A stretch of 64,000 nt of DNA from Chlorogloeopsis sp. ULAP01 (GCF_030381805.1 NZ_JAUDRH010000004.1:248001-312000); one strand, 5' to 3'. Counted from the first letter of the stretch, positions 45,734 through 55,288 are shown. The notes: generated from the letters alone by a model not told the origin. Made by a program: numbers and translations.

Positions 45734-46061
45734 AACAACTAAAAAAGTAAATAACAAATCATATATTGGCATTGGTAGCTAGCTTATTCTAAATTAGAAA
45801 GAGTGAAATTACTCAAAACCGTTGAAACTCTAGCTAGCTACTTTGTTATACATTTATATTACTGAAAAAGAAGGCTTACTATAATTTCAAGCTTTTTAAT
45901 TTTTTTACAGTCAAATAAAGTTTTTTTACTCAGCCTTCATAATAATTAGCAGAAATACGCTTAAATTATATACTTGAGAATTTAGCAATCAATAGTTGCT
46001 TGATTTAAGTTTAGAAACAGTCAAACAATCATTAATACTTATAAAAATCCGAGGCAATTGC
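45734..46061. other. 328-base gap between the TerY-P triad and the HEP island
   Basis: It holds the inverted repeat at the end of the triad (listed separately) and the promoter region of rfbF. GAGG lies about 10 bases before the rfbF ATG. No NtcA-type site (GTA-N8-TAC) was found by eye. Confidence 0.5.
45775..45841 (+). terminator. inverted repeat after the triad operon
   Basis: GTAGCTAGC (45775-45783) and GCTAGCTAC (45833-45841) are exact complements around 49 bases that themselves contain GAGT-GAAATT-ACTC. TTTGTTAT follows. A plausible terminator or cruciform about 40 bases after the kinase stop. Confidence 0.5.
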
Positions 46062-46835
46062 ATGAAAGCAGTGATTTTGGCTGGTGGGTTAGGCACACGC
46101 CTAAGTGAAGAAACTAGTATCAGACCAAAGCCTATGGTTGAAATTGGCGGGAAGCCAATCCTATGGCATATTATGAAGATTTATTCTGCCCACGGTATTA
46201 ATGACTTCATCATTTGCTGCGGTTATAAGGGTTACATCATCAAGGAGTATTTTGCCAACTACTTCTTACATATGTCAGATGTAACCTTTGATATGCGGTT
46301 TAACCAAATGAGTGTACACTCAGGTTATGCTGAACCTTGGCGCGTCACTTTGGTAGACACAGGCGACAATACCATGACTGGTGGCAGATTAAAACGAGTC
46401 AAGGAACATATTGGAAACGAGACTTTCTGCTTCACCTACGGTGATGGTGTATGTAATGTTGATATTACAGAACTAATTAAATTTCATCAAGAACAAAAGA
46501 CCTTAGGAACACTCACAGCTGTTCAACCCCCAGGACGTTTTGGTGCAATTATATTAGGACAAGAGCAAACCACAATCACCAGCTTCCATGAAAAACCAGA
46601 AGGAGATGGTGCTTGGATTAATGGTGGTTATTTCGTATTAGAACCTGAGGTAATCAATCTCATCCCAGATGATTCTTGTGTTTGGGAAAAAGAACCATTA
46701 GAAAAACTTGCAGAAATGCAACAGCTATCTGCCTTTAAACATAATGGTTTTTGGCAACCAATGGATACATTAAGGGATAAAAATTATTTAGAAGAGCTAT
46801 GGAAGAGTGGGAAAGCTCCTTGGAAGGCATGGTAG
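46062..46835 (+). CDS. rfbF: glucose-1-phosphate cytidylyltransferase
   Basis: RfbF makes CDP-glucose from glucose-1-phosphate and CTP, the first step to CDP-linked deoxy sugars. The 257-residue product has the nucleotidyltransferase signature MKAVILAGGLGTRLSEETSIRPKPMVEIG cut here to its start, then ICCGYKGYIIKEYF, FTYGDGVCNVDI and GGYFVLEPEV, typical of RfbF. I used the ATG at 46062 (GAGG upstream) because family members start there; the open frame extends 22 codons further. In PCC 7120 the HEP island also begins with such a gene. No CDP-glucose 4,6-dehydratase is seen in the window. Confidence 0.93.
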   Translation: MKAVILAGGLGTRLSEETSIRPKPMVEIGGKPILWHIMKIYSAHGINDFIICCGYKGYIIKEYFANYFLHMSDVTFDMRFNQMSVHSGYAEPWRVTLVDTGDNTMTGGRLKRVKEHIGNETFCFTYGDGVCNVDITELIKFHQEQKTLGTLTAVQPPGRFGAIILGQEQTTITSFHEKPEGDGAWINGGYFVLEPEVINLIPDDSCVWEKEPLEKLAEMQQLSAFKHNGFWQPMDTLRDKNYLEELWKSGKAPWKAW

Positions 46836-46956
46836 GCTATAAATCTAGTTTAGAGAGCTATTAGTGATGAAATGAATTGACCATTAACTTCTTGATTGTG
46901 CATCACTCATTCATCACTCAAATTTCATTTATTGTTGTGGAAGGGCCATTTTACCA

Positions 46957-48168
46957 ATGTACGATTTTGCAATTATAGGTGGAGGAATTGTAGGTCTTTC
47001 CACCGGTATGGCTTTAGGTAAACGCTATCCCCATGCCCGGATTTTAGTACTAGAAAAAGAAAGTAAATGGGCATTCCACCAAACTGGTAACAATAGCGGT
47101 GTAATTCACTCTGGTATTTACTACAAACCAGGAAGTTTTAAAGCTAAATTTTGCCGTGACGGCTGCCATTCAATGGTAGAGTTCTGCCAAGAACACGGAA
47201 TTGATTATGAAGTTTGCGGTAAAGTAATTGTTGCCACTGAAGAAGAAGAATTGCCACGTTTAGAGAACCTATACAAGCGTGGCTTAGAAAATGGTATAGA
47301 AATTAAAAGAATTAGCCCTGAAGAAGTTAAAGAAATCGAACCTCATGTCAAGTGTGTAGGTGGAATTCACGTACTTTCGACGGGTATCGTCAATTATAAG
47401 CAAGTTTGCGAAAAATATGCTCAAATAATTGCACAGCAGGGTGGTGAACTGCGACTCAATACCAAAGTTGAAAAGATTATTACCACTAGCAACACTCAAG
47501 TACTAGAAACAAGTAATGGCACTTTTGAAGCTCGTTTTGTGATCAATTGTGCTGGATTGCACAGCGATCGCATTGCCAAATTAGGCAAAGCCGATCCGCA
47601 AGCAAAAATAGTTCCTTTTCGAGGAGAATATTACGAACTCACCCCAGAAAAGCGCTATCTAGTAAAAGGCTTAATTTACCCCGTTCCTAATCCAGAATTT
47701 CCCTTCTTGGGCGTGCATTTTACCCGCATGATTGATGGTAGCGTTCATGCCGGGCCAAATGCTGTTCTTAGCTTCAAGCGAGAAGGATATAACAAAACAG
47801 ACTTTGACTTGCGTGATTTTGCCGAAGTTATGACTTATGCAGGGTTTTGGAAACTGGCAGCAAAACACGCCGATGAAGGAATTAAGGAAATTGTTCGTTC
47901 CTTTAGTAAAGCAGCTTTTACGAAAAGTTTACAAAAACTAATTCCCGAAGTCCAAGCAGAAGATTTAGTTCCCACCCACGCTGGAGTTCGCGCCCAAGCA
48001 TTAATGAATGATGGTAAGTTAGTAGACGACTTTTTGATTATTCATGGGCAAAATTCCGTTCATGTGTGCAATGCTCCTTCTCCAGCAGCGACTTCTTCCA
48101 TTGAAATTGGTAAAGCAATAATTGCACAAATTCCTGAGCAACAGCATTTAAAAACTGCACTAGTTTAA
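46957..48168 (+). CDS. lhgO: FAD-dependent L-2-hydroxyglutarate oxidase-like oxidoreductase
   Basis: A 403-residue DAO-family flavoprotein. The FAD-binding motif IIGGGIVGLSTGMALG starts at residue 5, followed by the GNNSGVIHSGIYYKPGS segment and VINCAGLHSDRIA, and it ends in PSPAATSSIEIG. These are typical of LhgO/YgaF, which oxidises L-2-hydroxyglutarate. In this sugar cluster it may act on a different hydroxy acid or sugar intermediate; homologues sit at the same place in the PCC 7120 HEP island. It follows rfbF by 121 bases. Confidence 0.88.
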   Translation: MYDFAIIGGGIVGLSTGMALGKRYPHARILVLEKESKWAFHQTGNNSGVIHSGIYYKPGSFKAKFCRDGCHSMVEFCQEHGIDYEVCGKVIVATEEEELPRLENLYKRGLENGIEIKRISPEEVKEIEPHVKCVGGIHVLSTGIVNYKQVCEKYAQIIAQQGGELRLNTKVEKIITTSNTQVLETSNGTFEARFVINCAGLHSDRIAKLGKADPQAKIVPFRGEYYELTPEKRYLVKGLIYPVPNPEFPFLGVHFTRMIDGSVHAGPNAVLSFKREGYNKTDFDLRDFAEVMTYAGFWKLAAKHADEGIKEIVRSFSKAAFTKSLQKLIPEVQAEDLVPTHAGVRAQALMNDGKLVDDFLIIHGQNSVHVCNAPSPAATSSIEIGKAIIAQIPEQQHLKTALV

Positions 48169-48277
48169 GTCTGTAGTTGCTTGTAATTTTTAGCGCAAAC
48201 AATCCGCAGAAGTTAACAAGTACCTAGAGCATCCTAAAAAAAATTAAATTCAACCAATCAACACCAAGGAATATTGA

Positions 48278-49306
48278 ATGAAAGTACTAGTCACTGGAAC
48301 AGAAGGATATCTCGGCTCATTATTAGCTCCCTTGTTGCTGCAAAAGGGACATGAAGTTATAGGTGTAGATACAGGTTATTACAAAGTTGGTTGGTTATAT
48401 AACGGTACTGAATTAACAGCTAAAACATTAAACAAAGATATCCGTCATATCACTACGGAAGATTTACAAGGTGTTGAAGCAGTCGTTCATATGGCGGAAC
48501 TCTCCAACGATCCGACTGGACAACTCGCACCTCATATCACCTACGATATTAACCACAAGGGTTCAGTTCGGCTTGCAAAACTAGCAAAAGAAGCAGGTGT
48601 GCGTCGCTTCGTTTATATGTCTTCGTGCAGTGTTTATGGCGTTGCTACCGACGGAGATGTTACCGAGGAATCACCCGTCAATCCCCAAACAGCTTACGCA
48701 GAATGCAAAACTTTGGTAGAGCAAGATGTTAAACCACTAGCTGATGATGATTTCTCCCCTACCTTTTTGCGAAATGCCACAGCCTTTGGTGCTTCCCCCA
48801 GGATGCGCTTTGATATTGTTTTAAATAACTTGGCAGGGTTGGCATGGACTACTAAAGAAATTAAGATGATCAGTGATGGTACACCCTGGCGTCCTTTAGT
48901 ACACGCGTTGGATATTTCCAAAGCGATCGCCTGCACCCTTGAAGCACCCCGCGACATCGTCCATAATCAAATCTTCAACGTTGGTGATACCACTAACAAT
49001 TACCGAGTCAAAGAAATTGCAGAAATTATTGCAGACACGTTTCCTGGATGTAAACTAAGCTTTGGTGAGCAAGGCTCAGATAATCGCAGCTATCGTGTTT
49101 CTTTTGAGAAAATTAACACCAAACTTCCTGGTTTTAAATGTGATTGGAATGCCGAGCAGGGTGCAAGGCAGTTATTTGATTTATTCAACCTCATTGATAT
49201 GACACAGGAAACCTTCTTCTCTAGAGGCTTCACTCGGTTAAAACAGCTAGAGTACCTAATTCGTACCCAACAAATTGACCAAGATTTCTTCTGGGCTAAA
49301 AAGTAG
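48278..49306 (+). CDS. NAD-dependent epimerase/dehydratase (SDR)
   Basis: A 342-residue extended short-chain dehydrogenase acting on a nucleotide sugar. The Rossmann motif GTEGYLGSLLAP is at the N-terminus, the active site has SSCSVYG (Ser/Thr region) and AYAECK (YxxxK), and the middle has RNATAFGASPRMRFD. The C-terminal half ends in an unusual RGFTRLKQLEYLIRTQQ. The exact reaction (epimerase, dehydratase or reductase) cannot be set from sequence. AAGGAA precedes the ATG. An 11-bp hairpin follows 40 bases after the stop. Confidence 0.88.
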   Translation: MKVLVTGTEGYLGSLLAPLLLQKGHEVIGVDTGYYKVGWLYNGTELTAKTLNKDIRHITTEDLQGVEAVVHMAELSNDPTGQLAPHITYDINHKGSVRLAKLAKEAGVRRFVYMSSCSVYGVATDGDVTEESPVNPQTAYAECKTLVEQDVKPLADDDFSPTFLRNATAFGASPRMRFDIVLNNLAGLAWTTKEIKMISDGTPWRPLVHALDISKAIACTLEAPRDIVHNQIFNVGDTTNNYRVKEIAEIIADTFPGCKLSFGEQGSDNRSYRVSFEKINTKLPGFKCDWNAEQGARQLFDLFNLIDMTQETFFSRGFTRLKQLEYLIRTQQIDQDFFWAKK

Positions 49307-49343
49307 CAGAACTTCTTAATTGGTACTAACAAACCTTTAAAGT

Positions 49344-49371
49344 TTCCGAATCAATTATGTTTGATTCGGAA
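49344..49371 (+). terminator. 11-bp perfect hairpin after the epimerase gene
   Basis: TTCCGAATCAA, six bases, TTGATTCGGAA; TTATCTCT follows. A probable terminator, or partial terminator, within the HEP island, about 40 bases past the stop. Confidence 0.6.
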
Positions 49372-49555
49372 TTATCTCTATGTAAAATCATCATTTTTTT
49401 GAGGAGTTTAAACACTATACTTACCACTTTCTAATAGATGTTATTTACCTAATTGAGTTTTGCTTATTTGTTTGAATGTAATTGAAATTGAAGTAGCCAA
49501 TGACGCAATTACAAGGTTCAAAAACAACTTTCCTACAGATACAACCACATCCCGT

Positions 49556-50527
49556 ATGAACAAATTATTGACAATTGCTATCCCTACTTATAACCGTGCT
49601 GAGTTACTTGATCGCCAGCTCATGTGGCTTTCCCAAGCTATCAAAGGCTTTGAATCAGAATGTGAAATTATCATCTCTGATAATTGTTCTCCAGATCACA
49701 CACAGGAAATTATTGAAAAATGGTTAAATAGACTTGGTGATATCCAAGTCAAAGTCAATAGAAATAATAAAAATATAGGTGTAATCAAAAATATAACTTA
49801 TTGCATCAATGAAGCTAAAGGTGAATATGTGTGGACAGTTGGTGATGACGATCCTATTCAGGATAGAACTATTGCTTATATATTAAAGAATCTCAAAGAA
49901 TCTCCAGAATTATCTTTATTAATTCTCAATTTTTCTTGCCGTTATGAACCAACTGGTCAAATAATTTATGAACGCTGCTTTGATATTAAACATGAAGAAG
50001 TTTGTGTTGATGGCAAAGCAGTATTTCAACGTTGCTTGCAGGAAAATCACTCTGGTGTAGGTTTTATGACTGCTCAGATATACCGAACAGCACTGGCGCA
50101 GTCTGCTGTAAAAAAATGTTTATCCGGCTTGGATAATATGGAATTACAAGTATACTGGACTGCTTTTTGTGCTGCTCACGGTAGTGTAAAAGTTACAAAA
50201 GAGACATATGTAGAAAGTCTTTTTGGACTTAGTCATTGGATGCGCGAACCAAAGGTTTTACTTAAGATGCAATATATAGATCTACCTAAACTTTATGTAA
50301 AACTGATGGAACTAGGATATTCTCCAGAATTTTGTAGCAGATTAGTTTTGCAACATTTTATCAAAAATAATTGGAGAGTTTTCTTCGGTGCCTTGAAAAG
50401 ATGGCCCATACTGACAATCTCTACAATAATTCCCTATTTGAGTTTAGTATGTAAATCAGCTTTCAGAATTCTGCTTCCACGTAAGCAAATAGAAGCAGTT
50501 CCGGAAAGTATTGTATTAGGAAATTAG
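49556..50527 (+). CDS. glycosyltransferase family 2
   Basis: A 323-residue GT-A fold glycosyltransferase. LLTIAIPTYNRAELLDRQL at the N-terminus and the metal/nucleotide motif WTVGDDDPI (DDD) about 95 residues in identify family 2. The C-terminus has a hydrophobic segment (about 285-310) that probably tethers it to the membrane. The start is placed at the ATG at 49556 because the fold begins there; the frame is open 32 codons further upstream with unconserved-looking sequence. It would add one sugar to the envelope polysaccharide repeat. Confidence 0.88.
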   Translation: MNKLLTIAIPTYNRAELLDRQLMWLSQAIKGFESECEIIISDNCSPDHTQEIIEKWLNRLGDIQVKVNRNNKNIGVIKNITYCINEAKGEYVWTVGDDDPIQDRTIAYILKNLKESPELSLLILNFSCRYEPTGQIIYERCFDIKHEEVCVDGKAVFQRCLQENHSGVGFMTAQIYRTALAQSAVKKCLSGLDNMELQVYWTAFCAAHGSVKVTKETYVESLFGLSHWMREPKVLLKMQYIDLPKLYVKLMELGYSPEFCSRLVLQHFIKNNWRVFFGALKRWPILTISTIIPYLSLVCKSAFRILLPRKQIEAVPESIVLGN

Positions 50528-50539
50528 CTAAGACTTATT

Positions 50540-50576
50540 TACACCTATTATTTATAATTGATTAATGATAGGTGTA
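50540..50576 (+). terminator. 9-bp hairpin after GT2
   Basis: TACACCTAT and ATAGGTGTA pair around 19 AT-rich bases, 12 bases after the stop. No T-run follows; weak evidence for termination. Confidence 0.4.
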
Positions 50577-50633
50577 TCACAAATACTTAGGATAGATAAT
50601 TTTCTCCATAATTTTAGAGGTCTGAATTAATCT

Positions 50634-51188
50634 ATGATTTTTACCAAAACTGAACTCAAAGACGCATACATTATTGATTTGGAAGAAAAACACGATCACC
50701 GTGGCTTTTTTGCTCGTACCTTCTGCGCTAAAGAATTTGAGGCTCATGGTTTAAAGCCAACTGTTGCTCAATGTAACCTATCTTTTAACCACAAAAAAGG
50801 GACTCTGCGGGGAATGCACTATCAAATTCCTCCAGCAGCAGAAACGAAAGTAATTCGCTGTATTCAAGGTGCTATCTATGACGTAATTATTGATATGCGT
50901 CCTGAGTCACCTACTTTTCTACAACACATCGGTGTAGAATTAACTGCGGAAAATCATCGCGCTTTGTATGTACCAGAAATGTTTGCCCACGGTTATCAAG
51001 CACTCACCGATGGGGCTGAAGTTCTATACCAAGTTGGTGAATTTTACACGCCAGGGTATGAAAGAGGTTTGCGCTATGATGATCCATTTTTTAATATTGA
51101 ATGGCCTCTAGAAGTAACTGAAATTTCTGAAAAAGATAGAACTTGGCCTTTGATGACAATGATGACTGTTGGTAGTGCATCTTCTTAG
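50634..51188 (+). CDS. rfbC: dTDP-4-dehydrorhamnose 3,5-epimerase family protein
   Basis: A 184-residue cupin-fold RmlC-type epimerase. DHRGFFARTFCAKEF, the catalytic His region KKGTLRGMHYQ, KVIRCIQGAIYDVIIDMR, PEMFAHGYQAL and the tyrosine region YQVGEFYTPGYERGLRYDDP fit the family. Since the cluster starts with a CDP-glucose synthase, the substrate may be a CDP- rather than dTDP-sugar; other rml genes are not present. It is followed by two hairpins. Confidence 0.9.
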   Translation: MIFTKTELKDAYIIDLEEKHDHRGFFARTFCAKEFEAHGLKPTVAQCNLSFNHKKGTLRGMHYQIPPAAETKVIRCIQGAIYDVIIDMRPESPTFLQHIGVELTAENHRALYVPEMFAHGYQALTDGAEVLYQVGEFYTPGYERGLRYDDPFFNIEWPLEVTEISEKDRTWPLMTMMTVGSASS

Positions 51189-51189
51189 A

Positions 51190-51229
51190 CGAGAATAAAA
51201 ATTCTCGAACATTAGGCACTGAGCTAATG
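51190..51229 (+). terminator. tandem small hairpins after rfbC
   Basis: CGAGAAT-AAAA-ATTCTCG (51190-51207) and CATTAG-8 bases-CTAATG (51210-51229), then GTAAAATTTTAG. The first begins two bases after the rfbC stop. Confidence 0.55.
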
Positions 51230-51367
51230 CTGTAAAATTTTAGTCTTAACACAAGAATAATCAGATTTTTGACTGAGCTTTGCTAAAGTGAGACAATTTT
51301 AGGTTTAAATAAATTTAAATCTCACTCATAATCATCGCACTAGTGTTTTGTGTGATTGCAACTAATC

Positions 51368-51420
51368 ATATCCTCCTAATACTCATTTTCAGATTTTCTG
51401 AGAAGTATTGGGAGGGATAT
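51368..51420. repeat. 53-base imperfect long hairpin
   Basis: ATATCC-TCCTAATACT pairs with AGTATTGGGAGGGATAT, 16 bp with one bulge and one T-G pair. The loop contains a second stem TCAG-ATTTT-CTGA. No flanking direct repeats. A small RNA or a palindromic repeat is possible. Confidence 0.55.
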
Positions 51421-51708
51421 TTACATGAAAAATCGTACACAAAACTAAGGAGTGTTCAATTGTAGAAAAGGAATCAAAAAGTTACTAAATTATAAATTGC
51501 CAATCTGTTTTTTGTGTAGCTTGAAATATATAGTGAACAAAGCATGGAAATATATTCAGCACACATCACATAAGAAGCAAATTTGTCTAACCCTATCGAG
51601 AAATATTGTGGAAAAACCATAACACACCATAGTTATTTTCCTAAACTACAATTTTTGAGTTTTGCTACCGAATACAACCAGTAATCAGTTGACAAAGGAG
51701 TTTAAGTG

Positions 51709-53022
51709 ATGATTATCGTTGATAATGCTCTAGCTGCCCGTGCTGAAGCAGGCAACCCCATTAAAGTTGGTATGATTGGTGCCGGTTTTATGGGACGAGG
51801 AATTGCCAATCAAATTATCAATTCTGTTCCCGGTATGGAGCTAGTTGCCATCTCTAACCGTAATCTCGATGCAGCAAAAAGAGCTTATTTAGAAGCAGGT
51901 ATTGAGGAATTTAAAATCGCCTCCACTGTCACTGAATTAGAAGATGCGATCGCCCACGGTAACTACACAGTTACCGAAGATGCGATTAGTTTATGCCAGG
52001 CCCAGGGCATCGATGCTTTAATTGAAGTGACTGGCGCAGTTGAGTTTGGCGCACATATAATCATGGAAGCGATCGCCAATCGTAAGCACGTGATCATGAT
52101 GAATGCTGAACTTGACGGCACGATCGGCCCAATCCTAAAAGTATATGCCGATAAGGCAGGTGTCATCCTCTCCGCCTGCGACGGCGATCAACCAGGGGTA
52201 CAAATGAACCTCTACCGATTTGTCAAAAGCATTGGTCTAACTCCCCTACTGTGTGGTAACATCAAGGGGTTGCAAGATCCATACCGAAATCCAACTACCC
52301 AGGAAGCATTTGCTAAACGTTGGGGACAAAAGCCCCACATGGTCACCAGCTTCGCCGATGGCACAAAAATTTCCTTTGAACAGGCGATCGTTGCTAACGC
52401 CACAGGAATGAAAGTTGCCAAACGTGGAATGTTGGGATACAACTTCGACGGCCATGTTGATGAAATGACTAATATGTATGACGTTGAACAACTAAAAGAA
52501 TTGGGTGGAATAGTTGATTACGTCGTTGGAGCCAAACCAGGGCCAGGAGTTTTTGTATTTGCCAGCCACGACGATCCCAAGCAACGTCATTACCTCAATC
52601 TATACAAGTTGGGTGAAGGCCCCCTGTATAGCTTCTACACTCCTTACCACCTTTGTCACTTTGAAGTGCCAATGTCTGTTGCACGCGCAGTTCTCTTCAA
52701 AGATTACGTCTTAAGTCCTTTGGGTGCTCCCCTTGTTGATGTTGTCACTACTGCCAAAATTGACTTGAAAGCAGGTGAGACTTTAGATGGCATAGGCTAC
52801 TACATGACCTACGGACAGTGTGAAAACTCTCATATAGTTCAAGAACAAAACCTCCTGCCTATAGGTTTAGCTGAGGGATGTCGTCTCAAGCGAGGTATTC
52901 CTAAAGATGGGGTGTTAACCTACGACGACGTAGAATTACCCCAAGACAGACTTTGTGACAAACTCAGATCTGAGCAAAACGCTTATTTCACTTCGCCTAA
53001 AACCTTAGCAGCAGTCAAGTAA
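51709..53022 (+). CDS. NAD(P)-dependent oxidoreductase with SAF domain (homoserine dehydrogenase-like)
   Basis: A 437-residue oxidoreductase of the COG4091 type. Rossmann domain VGMIGAGFMGRGIANQI at about 20-40, IDALIEVTGAVEFGAH, then ACDGDQPGVQMNLYRF and a catalytic-type region, and a C-terminal SAF-like domain (LLPIGLAEGCRLKRGIPKDG). AAAGGAG lies eight bases before the ATG at 51709; a GTG three bases upstream is possible. Homologues take part in carbohydrate or sugar-acid pathways; a branched or unusual sugar of the envelope polysaccharide is the likely product here, by context. Confidence 0.85.
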   Translation: MIIVDNALAARAEAGNPIKVGMIGAGFMGRGIANQIINSVPGMELVAISNRNLDAAKRAYLEAGIEEFKIASTVTELEDAIAHGNYTVTEDAISLCQAQGIDALIEVTGAVEFGAHIIMEAIANRKHVIMMNAELDGTIGPILKVYADKAGVILSACDGDQPGVQMNLYRFVKSIGLTPLLCGNIKGLQDPYRNPTTQEAFAKRWGQKPHMVTSFADGTKISFEQAIVANATGMKVAKRGMLGYNFDGHVDEMTNMYDVEQLKELGGIVDYVVGAKPGPGVFVFASHDDPKQRHYLNLYKLGEGPLYSFYTPYHLCHFEVPMSVARAVLFKDYVLSPLGAPLVDVVTTAKIDLKAGETLDGIGYYMTYGQCENSHIVQEQNLLPIGLAEGCRLKRGIPKDGVLTYDDVELPQDRLCDKLRSEQNAYFTSPKTLAAVK

Positions 53023-53346
53023 GCAGTTCTGTTCATATCTGATGCCAATCTCAATATAATGGCAATTCAGCTTAAAAAGGTTTTAGCAGGGCTAGAATTG
53101 GTGAAAGTTAATACTTTGACCCGATAGTTCTAAAACTGATTCAACCAGGCGTGAAATTTCACGTCTGGTCATAATCGGTTTACACTGAATAATTTGAGAA
53201 TGGTGTAATCAATAAGGTTGTACAAAACACCTAAAAATTTAATTTAGGCAATCTTTAGAGTGTGAGTACTTGTTGGCAACAGTCAATGGCAATTGAGTAA
53301 TCTAGTTCTCCACAAAACTTTCATTATTCATGTCATTGAAGTGTGT
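53023..53346. other. 324-base gap between SAF oxidoreductase and GT4
   Basis: Contains a near-perfect 26-base palindrome (listed). The frame of the GT4 gene is open upstream of 53347 but looks unconserved. No other gene. Confidence 0.5.
53144..53169. repeat. 26-base near-perfect palindrome without loop
   Basis: ACCAGGCGTGAAA followed directly by TTTCACGTCTGGT: 13 pairs with a single G-T pair. It has no loop, so as DNA it is a dyad (possible operator); as RNA it would be a tight hairpin about 120 bases past the oxidoreductase stop. Confidence 0.65.
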
Positions 53347-54582
53347 ATGCAAATTAACGTTATCAGTGGTGTTAAAAGTACTGTCACTGTTTTGGCAGGC
53401 AAAATCCAAGCTCGGATGCAAAGACGAATGATGGTATCGCTCAAGCCAGAACAGCGTACCATAGGTAACGTGCTGATCTCATATATTGTTGAACCTTTTC
53501 TCTTCAAAGTAGATGAATCTCTTCCTGTTTCCCACACTCACTATTGGGAGTGCTTGCAAATAGCAAAAACTTTTTTAGAAATGGGCTATTGCGTGGATGT
53601 GATTCGTTGCGATAATGATGTTTTTATCCCACAAAAGGACTACGTATTTTTCATTGAAACCCGTTGGAATTTACAAAGAAGTGCTCCACACCTAAACAAA
53701 GATTGCATCAAGATATTCCATGCAGATACAGCACATCTTTTGTTTCATAATGCTGCTGAAGCTAATAGACTTCTGGCACTACAACAACGACGTGGCATTA
53801 CTCTAAAACCTCGTAGATACGAACCACCCAACCAAGCCATTGAACATGCTGACTATGCTACGGTTCTTGGTAATAAGTTTACTCTTAATACTTACAAATA
53901 TGCTCAAAAACCACTCTATCCAATTCCTATCACTACACCAGTAGTTTATCCATGGCCGGAAAATAAAAACTTTGATGCTTGTCGTAAGCATTTTGTGTGG
54001 TTCAGTAGTGGTGGTTTGGTTCACAAAGGATTGGATTTGCTTTTAGATGTATTTTCACAAATGTCTGACTATCATCTGACTATCTGTGGGCCAGTTGACA
54101 AAGAAGAAGATTTTGTCCAAGCTTTTTACAAAGAGCTTTATCAAACACCGAATATTCATACTGTAGGTTGGATAGATATTACCAGTCATCAATTTCGAGA
54201 AATTACAAATAGTTGCATAGGACTGGTTTATCCTTCTTGTTCTGAAGGGCAATCTGGTGCAGTAGTGACCTGTCTGCATGCAGGTTTAATTCCAATCCTC
54301 AGCTATGAATCTGGTGTAGATGTGCATAATTTTGGTGTGATTTTACATGAGTGTTCATTGAAAGAAATTAAGGAGGCAATTATTAGAATTTCTTGTTTAT
54401 CTATTGGGCAATTGAAACTAATGGCACGACAGTCATGGGAATATGCTAGAGCACATCATACTAGGGAGAGATTTTGCACAACTTATCTACAAACAATTAA
54501 TACTATCCAAAAAAATCACAATCTCGAAACAAAATTACCAATCCTAAATACTAGGCTAATAAATAAAAATTGGAATAGTTAG
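53347..54582 (+). CDS. glycosyltransferase family 4
   Basis: A 411-residue GT-B fold glycosyltransferase. The first 170 residues are a variable acceptor domain; the donor half has FVWFSSGGLVHKGLDLLLDVF, YHLTICGPVDKEED, IHTVGWIDI and the E-x7-E region YPSCSEGQSGAVVTCLHAGLIP with ESGVDV. The start is set at the ATG at 53347, since the preceding 18 codons look unconserved. Expected to add a sugar during repeat-unit assembly. A 13-bp terminator-like hairpin follows eight bases after the stop. Confidence 0.85.
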   Translation: MQINVISGVKSTVTVLAGKIQARMQRRMMVSLKPEQRTIGNVLISYIVEPFLFKVDESLPVSHTHYWECLQIAKTFLEMGYCVDVIRCDNDVFIPQKDYVFFIETRWNLQRSAPHLNKDCIKIFHADTAHLLFHNAAEANRLLALQQRRGITLKPRRYEPPNQAIEHADYATVLGNKFTLNTYKYAQKPLYPIPITTPVVYPWPENKNFDACRKHFVWFSSGGLVHKGLDLLLDVFSQMSDYHLTICGPVDKEEDFVQAFYKELYQTPNIHTVGWIDITSHQFREITNSCIGLVYPSCSEGQSGAVVTCLHAGLIPILSYESGVDVHNFGVILHECSLKEIKEAIIRISCLSIGQLKLMARQSWEYARAHHTRERFCTTYLQTINTIQKNHNLETKLPILNTRLINKNWNS

Positions 54583-55288
54583 GGAGAAGTAATGCCTACC
54601 AACAGCAAAACATTTCACCTATTGGTAGGCATTAAGTTTTAACTTTCATCTAAAGAATCATCTAAAATAAGAATGCAGAATATAAATTTTATTGTGATTC
54701 AAAGAGTAGTAAAATACAGTATTACTATAGCTGATAACTTAAAAGAATAGAAAATAACAAAATTTTTCTTAGCATCCTGAATTTAAGTTGATGAAAAAAA
54801 TGATAGATGATAGTCAAAGACAAGTAGTTTTTCTAGATGCAGCGACCGCTTTTACCAAAACATTGATTACTAGCCTTCTATATGTAGTAAAATTTGCAAC
54901 GACTACATAAGTGAGTATATTTATATTATTCAAGTTATTAATATCGCAAAAATATTATTTCTAGGGATAAATATATAATTGAGGTTTGATTTCACTCCAA
55001 AGAAGGATTTTCAGGATTCGTAAGCAGATATATCTGGAGCTTTATTCCTGTTATCCTTTACGCCCAAACTGTTTGTTTACTGTAAATACAATTTTTAGAT
55101 GATTTTTATCAAAAAATTAAAAACAATATATATTACTGTGCTTGTTCTCAGTTAATATCCCTATATATCGTCATATCGTAACATAGCTTAGATTAATAAT
55201 TAATAATTTCATAGAGCATATTTAAAGTTTTTATGAATTGGAAGATGTAAGAATAAACCTTCTGCCTCTGTTCACTGAGAATTTGTAA
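54583..55288. other. 706-base gap, possible 39-codon ORF
   Basis: A/T-rich. A small frame ATG 54791 to TAA 54910 encodes MKKMIDDSQRQVVFLDAATA and on to 39 residues, with a hydrophobic second half, but has no ribosome site; I do not call it as a gene. Promoter of the next gene expected. Confidence 0.45.
54590..54634 (+). terminator. 13-bp hairpin after GT4
   Basis: TAATGCCTACCAA, 19 bases, TTGGTAGGCATTA: a perfect 13-bp stem, followed by AGTTTTAACTTT. It starts eight bases after the stop codon. It shares the AATGCCTAC core with the ndhH terminator. Confidence 0.7.

Larger units (their letters stand above)
51189..51708. other. 520-base gap with three hairpins
   Basis: No ORF of note. It contains the tandem hairpins at 51190-51229 and the larger one at 51368-51420, and should hold a promoter for the SAF-domain oxidoreductase. 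Confidence 0.55.

Noticed and set aside
54791..54910. 39-codon frame MKKMIDDSQRQ...
   Set aside because: No ribosome site and no recognisable family; kept only as a remark in the gap entry.
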